From: Amorphochlora amoebiformis
Taxonomy: Eukaryota; Cercozoa; Chlorarachniophyceae
Direction of reading: 5' to 3'
Assembly (NCBI GenBank): GCA_054601695.1
Contig: BAAHQB010000146.1
Coordinates: 186,001 to 250,000 of the forward strand
Length of the DNA stretch: 64,000 nt
Of this stretch, positions 35,213-64,000 are shown in pieces. A program made the position numbers and the translations under genes. Position 1 is the first letter of the stretch; every line of letters begins with the position of its first letter. A model generated the notes under the pieces. The model searched no databases and was not told where the DNA came from. It saw nothing but the letters and a program-made list of their open reading frames with translations.

Positions 35213-35329
35213 TATATATATATATATATTATATATATATAAATATATATGTATCTTTATATCTATATTTATACATGCAAATATTATATACATGTACACA
35301 CACACACATATATGTACACAATGAGAGAG

Positions 35330-35388
35330 ATTTCCAACAGAATGATGTGGACGCACACCTTAAGTTGACGGGTGTGACGGATCGTTAG
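35330..35388 (+). other. Possible (+) terminal exon
   Basis: After the purine-rich acceptor AATGAGAG a frame reads DFQQNDVDAHLKLTGVTDR and stops with TAG at 35386-35388. It is protein-like but isolated, with no partner exon on the (+) strand. The rest of 34560-36010 is TA repeat plus short unique stretches without convincing exons. Confidence 0.28.
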
Positions 35389-35637
35389 GTCTGCAATCTT
35401 GCGAACGACGTTTGCTTTTTCCCTCTGATACCAAACACATTATTCATTCTTTGTGCATAAATATCACATAGGTATATGAAATAAACAATCTTGTGGTATG
35501 TTTCCAATTTATGGATAAATGTCTGCTATGCTTTACAGTACATCAACCTAACGGGTCTTTAGATTAAATTCACATGCACATGTGTTTTTGCTATATATAG
35601 CATCTATATACATACACCAAATACGTGTATAATATTA

Positions 35638-35682
<45 letters not shown>

Positions 35683-35756
35683 TTATTTATATAAATATCA
35701 ATGAATATAGAATAGTAAACTAGATATTTATTTATATACATATATCTACATGTATA

Positions 35757-35812
<56 letters not shown>

Positions 35813-36012
35813 TATATATTTATAATATATATATATATATTATTTATAATATATATATATATATATATTATATACGTATATAAAAGATGCCTTTCTGAGT
35901 TTCTGTAGGGCCCTCTTCTCATCTCCTGTAACCATACGAACCAACTGCAACCGACAAAACTCCTTCTCTTCCTAATTTATCAAAACATACATGCATATGT
36001 ATCTACATATAC

Positions 36013-36210
36013 CTACATATATATATATATATATATATGTATATAAAGATGGATATTTGATAGTCGTTGATTCTCGTGTTGTGGTAAAATGAGCGCAGTG
36101 GTGTGGTGGTACTTGTCCGAGGTTGACTGTTGTCCGTTTGAATTAAGACAAATGACTATTGATAACTTTGTTCTGTAGTCGGATACTTCCTTTCCACCGG
36201 AACCCATAGG
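36013..36210 (-). CDS. Possible 3' exon of the (-) coiled-coil gene
   Basis: A (-) frame opening after aacag reads SEPMGSGGKEVSDYRTKLS and later DKYHHTTALILPQHENQR before entering TA repeat. Entry phase 0 would fit the exon ending at 37341. The first codons come from a GGAACCTATGGGTTCC palindrome. Confidence 0.3.
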   Translation of the reverse strand, partial: PMGSGGKEVSDYRTKLSIVICLNSNGQQSTSDKYHHTTALILPQHENQRLSNIHLYIHIYIYIYM

Positions 36211-36349
36211 TTCCGACTGTTCCGGGGTGCTTGGGTTCCGAAGCCTTTTTAGCCCAGCAGTTAGGGTGTATCTAAACGTAGTCTAACGACGATCTAACTC
36301 CTCGTACTTAATTGGCTATACCTTCCAACCTACCTACATGTGCTGTAAC

Positions 36350-36401
<52 letters not shown>

Positions 36402-36441
36402 CCATGTATGCATGTATATATATCATATATATATATATACA

Positions 36442-36511
<70 letters not shown>

Positions 36512-36613
36512 GATTTAATACAATATTATATATATATATATATATATATGAGTTAGGTATTTAAACGAGTGATTAACAAGAGAAGAATCCAGAACCCATT
36601 GTGTTATATATAC

Positions 36614-36644
<31 letters not shown>

Positions 36645-36808
36645 TACACACACATATATATATACACATATATACATACATATATATATACACATATGTA
36701 TGTAGCGAAACGAGTGATTAACAAGATAGGAATGTCCTGAACCCATTGGGTTATATATACTTATATACATACATATAATATATATATATATGTCATATAA
36801 TATATATG

Positions 36809-36847
<39 letters not shown>

Positions 36848-36960
36848 ATGTGTGTGTGTGTGTGTGTATAGCCAAAGTTGTGATTAAGAGGAGAAGAATG
36901 TGTAGAGCCCATTGTGCCAAACAACTCATGGATATACATATACATCATATATGAGTATCA

Positions 36961-36997
<37 letters not shown>

Positions 36998-37137
36998 TAT
37001 AAATATATACATACATGTAGAATCTCTATTGCACGATAGACCGAAGTTTCAATAATAACACTAAATTTGCATTTATATACATACATACACACACACAAAC
37101 ATATATATATATATATATATTAATATACACATATATC

Positions 37138-37193
<56 letters not shown>

Positions 37194-37340
37194 ATATATA
37201 TGTAGTATATTTTTTAAATAAGCAATCCAGGTCTGTGTGTTTGAAGAGAGTTTCAATCTTCTGTACGTGCATATGCACCATATGTAGCATATGTAGCATA
37301 TGTAGTATATGTAGGATATGTTGATATATACACAATCCAC

Positions 37341-51639
<14,299 letters not shown>

Positions 51640-51664
<25 letters not shown>

Positions 51665-51745
51665 CTGATCCAACACAACACACAATTACGACCTCCGTTC
51701 TATATTTGCATGTCCTCATCCAACACAACGCACAATTACAACCTC
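51640..51745 (-). repeat. Duplicated acceptor junction of the first coiled-coil exon
   Basis: GTAATTGTGTGTTGTGTTGG then ATCAG|GACATGCAAAT is the real acceptor at 51664. A copy about 55 bp upstream in the gene reads GTTGTGTTGGATGAG|GACATGCAAAT. Confidence 0.85.
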
Positions 51746-51768
51746 TGCTCTTTATTCATATATTCTTT

Positions 51769-51869
<101 letters not shown>

Positions 51870-51893
51870 TAATATATATAACATATATGTGCG

Positions 51894-51937
<44 letters not shown>

Positions 51938-52150
51938 GTGTGTGTGTATGTGTACGTGTGCAAAAAGCTCCAGCTTAGTATCTCTCCCTCGCTAAAATAA
52001 GTCTCAACTCCCATCACACACACACACACAAACACACACGCTCTCTCATCGAAATCTTAAGTGGATCTCCCATTTCGATCTGAAATATCAATCTGTCATA
52101 TCGATCTCTCATCCAAATCTCTCATATGGTGTCTCACGAATGTCTCAAAC

Positions 52151-52917
52151 TTAACGTCTGAAATCATACGGGTCCACCTCATCGCGGATGCCCAGTTCGC
52201 GCATCGCCATCTTATATTTGGGGTCGGAAGGGCTCACACCCCGAACTTGCGCTTTGTCCACACCAACCTCGCGCACCTCCCCATAGCTCAACATGTATTT
52301 CAAAATATGTATGGGCTGTTCGGTTTGTTCGTGAAAATCGTGACAGTTGGTGGTCGAGCACAGTGAGTTGGAGCTTTGGCCACCAGACAACTTTCACAGC
52401 CGCAATAATGTGAGGCTGTCAAAAACAACTGTCTTCCCCCGCCTTGACACTCCCGCGTTCCCTTCGGTTTCCACCTCAGCAGGCTCAGCTCCTCAGCGCA
52501 GCAACGGCTTGAATCGGGTAAAATTGGATAGCAGTGAACGCTCCGAGATTCGCAGGGATTCATGGGAATTCGCTGGGATTCCCTGGGGATTCACCGGGGA
52601 TTCGCTGGGGATTCACTGGAACGGGCTGAATATTGCTGGGGATTCAAAGGTACTGGCGGGTATTGGTGGGCTGAGAAATTTGTGAAATTTTGCGGGAATT
52701 GAGTCGGCGCCCTTCCGTAGGGCGTGCGTGCGTTCGGCTGCGATTCGAGGTGAGGACGGATACGGTCTCAGGAGGAGGCTCTTAGCTTCATTGTGGGCCC
52801 TTTCATTCGCGTGAGATTCGAAGTACAGGGTGAGGAAGAAACCTGACACAAACAACTCGGAACCGCGTCACCAAAATCAACAAATTTTTGGCATGCTTGT
52901 TTTTTGTCCGAACCCAT
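52151..52917 (-). CDS. Unrecognised small protein, 4 exons, about 183 aa
   Basis: Proposed (-) exons are 52917-52872 ([15 protein letters not shown]), 52842-52654 ([20 protein letters not shown] ... [11 protein letters not shown]), 52491-52398 ([13 protein letters not shown] ... [10 protein letters not shown]) and 52373-52151 ([15 protein letters not shown] ... [13 protein letters not shown] then TAA). Phases agree throughout. The introns would be only 29, 162 and 24 nt, so the 29- and 24-nt ones need checking. No family recognised. It is divergent from the ATPase gene and upstream of the coiled-coil gene on the same strand. A further 5' exon is possible at 53000-53090, where two (-) frames look protein-like. 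Confidence 0.5.
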
Positions 52918-53152
52918 GACCTGACAGGTCCACATACGCCAAAGGTTCGAGGAAAAAAACATCAACAGATCGCGTTGAAACTTCTTAGACCCGAACTCAC
53001 CATTCGTTGTGTTTGTCCTTTGGGTACAGCCACACAAATTCGCTCTCATGGAAGATATGGAAGGGAAGGTTCCACCCGTCACATCACTTACAAATACTAT
53101 CAAAGAAAAATGCAGTATCTGGAAATATGCAATAGTGATGTGACATATATAT

Positions 53153-53385
<233 letters not shown>

Positions 53386-53445
53386 ATATTTGTGTATGTT
53401 TTTATATATATATATATATATACATACACACATAATGTAAATATG

Positions 53446-53488
<43 letters not shown>

Positions 53489-53506
53489 GTAAATATGTAT
53501 ATAATA

Positions 53507-53561
<55 letters not shown>

Positions 53562-53610
53562 GCATATTATACATATACATATATAATACCTAAATAAATA
53601 AATTATATAT

Positions 53611-53654
<44 letters not shown>

Positions 53655-53667
53655 TATAATATATATA

Positions 53668-53714
<47 letters not shown>

Positions 53715-53782
53715 CATATATATATATATACATACATATATATTATATATACATATAAATGTATATATATATATATAAAAAA

Positions 53783-53825
<43 letters not shown>

Positions 53826-54076
53826 TATATTGGGTATATTCCACATACATGTACACGAATGACGGGCAGAGTTAAGAATTAATTCTATCACATCACATGT
53901 GATTTGATACTTAGTCAAGAGATTGTATTATACCAAAACTGATTGTTTTATTCACAGGTTCAAGCCAGATCCATATACTGGTGGGGCATAAAGGTACAAT
54001 ACTATGACAATAATCACCTACCGCACACTACACACACACACACTCTAAATTGTATACCTGTTAGATTCCGAAATCG

Positions 54077-59759
<5,683 letters not shown>

Positions 59760-59769
59760 TCGACTACTA

Positions 59770-60365
59770 TTACTCAATGACTAGAATGAATCACTGTAGC
59801 AAATGGTACCTGAATCGATTTAGCTGGGCTAAGTTCTGGAAGTATCATACTAGTCATAGTCTAGATACTAGAGATAGTGTAGATCTGTACACATCAGCAT
59901 GTTAAAAATAGTAGTCGTAAGATGTATTCACTTAATTACATTCACTTGAAATCAATTTCAACGTACCAGCCGGGCTAAAGTTACTATAAATCTATCACTG
60001 GTCTAGCTGATGACTAATAACTTGAGTAATTAACTGACTTGCAATTTACTCTAGTACATAAAATTAAACAAGTAACTGGAGTAATTGAAGAGATTTCAGA
60101 TATCCGATATTATTGTAATTTACTAGTATGACACGTGACACCTTAGCTATAGTAGCTGTTGCAATGACGCACGCATAATTAAGATCATCTGAGACTTGGA
60201 GGAGTACTGTCTAGCTGAGTTAGTACTAGTAGTAAGATCATCATCTAGATATCATCTACATCATGCATCTAGTTGAACTCTCATCTAGATCATCTAGATC
60301 ACCTAGATATCATCTAGATATCATCTAGATATCATCTAGATATCACCTAGATATCATCTAGATCA
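59770..60365. other. CTAG-rich island 3
   Basis: This starts right after the last ATPase exon and contains dense CTAG, GACTAG and ACTAGTAGTAAG strings, ending in seven to eight direct repeats of TAGATATCATC at 60285-60365. No open frame. It looks like the islands at 12.5 and 32.4 kb. Confidence 0.6.
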
Positions 60366-60680
60366 TGGCAGTTGAACTCTGCGCAAACATCCGACTTTCT
60401 CTCTGCATCCGCCGACCTTGTCGATTCCCACTCCCATTCCCAATCCTCCTCCTCCCACTCCCACTCCTGCTCCTCCTACTCCTCCTCCCACCCCCATTCC
60501 CAATCCTCCTCCCACTCTCATTCCCCATCCTCCTCCCACTCCTCCTCCTACTCCTCCTACTCCTCCTCCTCCCACTCCTACTCCTGTCGTTACTCCCCCT
60601 CCCACTCCCACCCCAACCGAGGCGTCCAGCAAGTCTCTCAACATCGTTACATGTACCGAGGGCTCTACCCACATCTGAAA
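60366..60680 (+). other. Low-complexity open stretch (TCC/CAC repeats), uncertain coding
   Basis: After CATGGCAG, one (+) frame reads LNSAQTSDFLSASADLVDS followed by a Ser/His/Tyr-rich tract; another gives Pro/Thr-rich PTPIPNPPPPTPTP ending STHI-stop; (-) frames give Gly/Val-rich sequence. Entry phase 0 fits a donor at 59747 of the ATPase gene, so this could be its next exon, but low complexity prevents a decision. Confidence 0.3.
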
Positions 60681-60906
60681 TGCACAACGTCAACAATATT
60701 GTCTATTCATACAACGATTAAATATAAGTATTTACTTAATGTCCTCATATATATATATATATATATATCATATATATATATATATTTTCTATATATATTA
60801 TATATATATATAATATATGTATATATATGTATACATATATATACATATACATACATATATATATATATATGTATATACATATATATACATATATGTATAT
60901 ATACAT

Positions 60907-60940
<34 letters not shown>

Positions 60941-60978
60941 ATATATATATATATGTAATATATATAAATATATATAAC

Positions 60979-61009
<31 letters not shown>

Positions 61010-61047
61010 TTATACATATATATATCTATATATATATATATATTGTT

Positions 61048-61099
<52 letters not shown>

Positions 61100-61328
61100 A
61101 TATATATACGTACATAAAAAGATTTATACATAAGGTATGTACATGAATATATATTCGCATATGTAATATTCATAGCATGTATAGACACATACATATATAC
61201 ATACACATACATACACATATACATATACATACACATACACATATACTTGCGCATACACATATGCGTACACATACACATATGCACACACACAACCTTATAC
61301 ATGAACATACACATATGCACACACACAT

Positions 61329-61381
<53 letters not shown>

Positions 61382-61589
61382 TACATACACATACACATAT
61401 GCACACTTATCCACACATGCCGACACATACACATATGCGTCTATGTTTGTGTACTTACATTAAAATATATGTCATATATATACCATACCTCTATATATAT
61501 TATATATATATATATTATATATATATATATATATGTATATATTATTTTTATATATATGTATAAATATATACATACATACATACATATAC

Positions 61590-61628
<39 letters not shown>

Positions 61629-61699
61629 ATATATATATATATATATATATATACATAGATGTATGTGTATGTATTTATACATTCACATACACACACACC

Positions 61700-61781
<82 letters not shown>

Positions 61782-61838
61782 CATATATTAAACAATATAT
61801 ATGTACATGCATATGTACGTACATATAAATATATATAC

Positions 61839-61875
<37 letters not shown>

Positions 61876-61889
61876 TAATATTAATATGT

Positions 61890-62243
61890 ATATTTCTGGT
61901 TGATTCTGACTTGAGCGTGATTGTCGGCCAGCCACGACATGCAGTGTGTGTGGTGTGAGACCGTAGTGTACCGGACTTTGACGAACGACCACAGGTTCAA
62001 TTTCACGAAGGAAGGAACCTTCACCTTCGCTTTCACCTTGGGGGCCATCCTGCAAGATGTGCTGCCACCATTTGGGTTCACTTTGTGGGGGGATTTGGGC
62101 AGTTTCGGTTGTTTGGGTCTATGGAGAGTGAGGGTTCGGTGTCGATGGTCGGGGGCTAGGATAGTGAGTAGGAGGTTCTGGTTTGCGGCAGGATTGCAAA
62201 TCGCAAACGAACGGCAGTTGTCGGCTTCGCATGCAGCCACCAG
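61890..62243 (-). CDS. Possible exon following the TLDc-like exon
   Basis: Acceptor ccag at 62245-62244 keeps phase 0 with the exon ending at 62676. The frame reads [16 protein letters not shown] then a Lys/Pro-rich stretch and [19 protein letters not shown] before TA repeat. It does not show TLDc motifs. The same stretch on the (+) strand has an open frame ([18 protein letters not shown]), so strand is unresolved. Confidence 0.3.
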
Positions 62244-62299
62244 CTGGGAAACATGACAACCGTTGGCAACACATCATATCTCAACTGTGTGCTTGATGT

Positions 62300-62515
62300 T
62301 GTTGCTGTTGTGTTGTTGTTGATGATGATGTTGATGTTGATGTTGTTGAGGTTTTTGATGCTGATGTTGTTGATGTTGATGTTGATGTTGATGTTGGTTG
62401 ATGTTGGTGTTGATGTTGATGTTGATGTTGATGTTGATGTTGATGTTGATGTTGATGTTGATGTTGGTGTTGATGTTGATGTTGGTGTTGATGTTGTTGA
62501 TGTTGTTGATGATGG
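62300..62515. repeat. GATGTT/GATGTTGTT microsatellite
   Basis: About 35 units of GATGTT with GTT and GGT variants, on the 3' side (gene sense) of the TLDc-like exon. The frames MLMLML and TSTSTS are artefacts. Confidence 0.95.
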
Positions 62516-62675
62516 TGATGTTGTGTGATTTGTGTTACTGTGTTGTCGAGTTGTTGTGTTGTCGAGCTGTTTGTGTTGTGGTGTGTTGGTGAATACGTGT
62601 TTGTGTAGTATGAGGGTATGTAGTATGTGAATGTGGTATGCAAGTATGTATGTGTTGGGCCATGTAATAATGCAC

Positions 62676-62737
62676 CTGCTCGGCGAAGACCGTTTCGAAG
62701 GAGTAGCAACCGAACACGTTCCCGCTCCCATCATAAC
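62676..62737 (-). CDS. Exon resembling part of a TLDc domain
   Basis: Acceptor GTGTTAG| at 62739-62738 and donor CAG|GTGCAT bound a 62-nt exon reading YDGSGNVFGCYSFETVFAEQ. The D-x-x-G-N-V-F-G-x-[FY]-S pattern is typical of the TLDc domain (Oxr1/NCOA7/TBC1D24 family, linked to oxidative-stress resistance and V-ATPase regulation). Only this block is visible; further exons were not identified with confidence. Confidence 0.45.
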
Positions 62738-62995
62738 CTAACACGTTCCATTCGCATCACAACCATATGACACGTTCCCATCACAACCTAACACGTTCCC
62801 ATCACAACCATATGACACGTTCCCATCACAACCTAACACGTTCCATTCCCATCACAACCTAACACGTTCCATTCCCATCACAACCATATGACACGTTCCC
62901 ATCACAACCTAACACGTTCCATTCCCATTACAACCATATCACACGTTCCCATCACAACCGAACACGTTCATGTTCCCCTCACAACCATCGAACAC
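62735..62995 (-). repeat. Array of acceptor-junction copies upstream of the TLDc-like exon
   Basis: The (-) strand exon start is GTGTTAG|GTTATGATGGGAGCGGGAACG. Upstream, GTGTTAG|GTTGTGATGGGAACG and close variants repeat about nine times in 22-30-bp units. Confidence 0.9.
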
Positions 62996-63309
62996 AGTAC
63001 GTATCATGGAAAATACATATATAAATATATATAGCAAGCGTTATATGACCTGAGAGCATGTCGAGAGGCTATACAACCTCCTTCAAAGCGAGAGACCACC
63101 ACCAGTCCACGCACCTTCCCTTCTCACAAGTCTTCTCCCCCAAGCCTTCTGCAGCGACCGAAGTCCGCCCCGTCACACCCCAAGCGGATGGAGACCTTCA
63201 CGAGGCTCCATGGTTAATATGTATATGCATACGCCCTTCAACGTCCACGGTTTCGAAGAGATTCGACCGACGCCGACCTCCATTCTGGTGTTGAACGCCG
63301 AGGTCGCCT

Positions 63310-63515
63310 CACTCAAGAAAGCGTGACATAGGGTGATGTCACACCGTGACCGAGGGTGATGTCACACCGTGACATAGGGTGACACACCGTGACGTGGGGC
63401 GATGTCACACCGTGACATGGCGTGATGTCACACCGTTACAGAAGATTCTAGAAGCGTGACATAGGCGTGACATATGCGTGACATACCCGTGACATACCGT
63501 GATGTCACACCCAGG
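63310..63515. repeat. GTGACATAGGGTGATGTCACACC repeats
   Basis: Six to seven units of 22-30 bp, each containing the near-palindrome GGTGATGTCACACC, then shorter CGTGACATA units. Confidence 0.9.
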
Positions 63516-63733
63516 TATGGTGGGTACTACGAAGTGACTGTGGAGTATTCGAGAAGTTCGAGAAAATATATATTTAGGTAAATTTAGGATTCGAGATTAT
63601 TCTAGTAGATTCGAATTCGAGAAATTCTTAGAAATTCGCAAAATGAAAATGTTCCATAAATTCAATAATTCATCAACAGAATTCAAAGTGACAACAAGAC
63701 AAAATCACTGAACCCTAGAGCAGCGAACCACAA

Positions 63734-64000
63734 ATGGCTTCCACCACCATTGGAGAGCTGGCCGACCAACTCATAGTGGCCATTGAGTCGGAGGACTACC
63801 GCGAGGTGATTGAAGGATTCAAGAACATCGGGATCTCGGAGCTTCGCCGATTGGTTCTACAGAAGAAACTCGTTGACCATTGGGGACCAACTATCTTTCA
63901 GGCTACCTGCAGGAGTCTGGCCGATACTATACGGGTTCCGTCCGGGGTATTGACTCAGGGACAACAAAGACTGGTCGATTGGAGGAGAGCATTGGTCGAC
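63734..64000 (+). CDS. 5' exon of an unrecognised (+) gene, open at the window edge
   Basis: An ATG at 63734 opens 89 codons to the last base without a stop or clear donor. It starts MASTTIGELADQLIVAIESE and is well mixed in composition (later RRLVLQKKLVDHW, ATCRSLADTIRVPSG). Upstream 63515-63733 is an AT-rich, non-repetitive leader. Predicted mainly helical and acidic at the start. No family recognised. Confidence 0.7.
   Translation, partial: MASTTIGELADQLIVAIESEDYREVIEGFKNIGISELRRLVLQKKLVDHWGPTIFQATCRSLADTIRVPSGVLTQGQQRLVDWRRALVD

Overview
This is a eukaryotic nuclear window, probably from a protist, with intron-dense genes. Most of the 64 kb is (TA)n/(GT)n/(CA)n microsatellite and minisatellite sequence. 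Most long open frames of the form [12 protein letters not shown] are translations of those repeats. The genuine coding sequence is short exons (17 to 150 nt, a few larger) between the repeats, bounded by GT...AG signals. I found the genes by joining exons whose splice phases agree and checking the joined peptide against known families. Short TTAGGG/CCCTAA tracts suggest TTAGGG-type telomeres. I cannot name the species.

Layout. 1.2-5.7 kb (+): a Misato/DML1-like gene, 5' end outside the window. 8.3-14.3 kb (+): exons of an unrecognised gene, with a possible small (-) gene around 9.9-10.4 kb. 22.5-15.3 kb (-): a tandem-pore K+ channel, 16 exons, both TVGYGD filters, about 363 aa. 23.1-30.0 kb (+): a DP (TFDP) transcription factor, 9 exons, about 772 aa, divergent from the channel. 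30.6-30.9 kb (-): isolated exon(s). 51.7-37.3 kb (-): a basic coiled-coil protein with at least 16 exons, a poly-Gln tract and a large low-complexity exon. 52.9-52.15 kb (-): a small unrecognised gene. 54.1-59.8 kb (+): the N-terminal part and actuator domain of a P-type ATPase, degenerate and apparently truncated. 62.7 kb (-): an exon resembling the TLDc domain. 63.73 kb to the end (+): a 5' exon of an unknown gene.

The main finding is that many intronic or intron-edge minisatellites are tandem copies of the neighbouring exon-intron junction. They carry the real donor or acceptor plus adjoining exon bases, so a functional splice site lies at the edge of an array of splice-site look-alikes. 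I see this at about a dozen junctions in five or more genes. Other points: three islands rich in CTAG and other palindromes, one starting at an exon donor and one just beyond the last ATPase exon; telomere-like repeats inside an intron; a long inverted repeat inside an intron; recurring CACGTG-centred and GGAACCC palindromes; and a P-type ATPase remnant whose TGES loop is replaced.

All gene models here were spliced by eye. Exon boundaries were checked for phase and length but not against RNA data.
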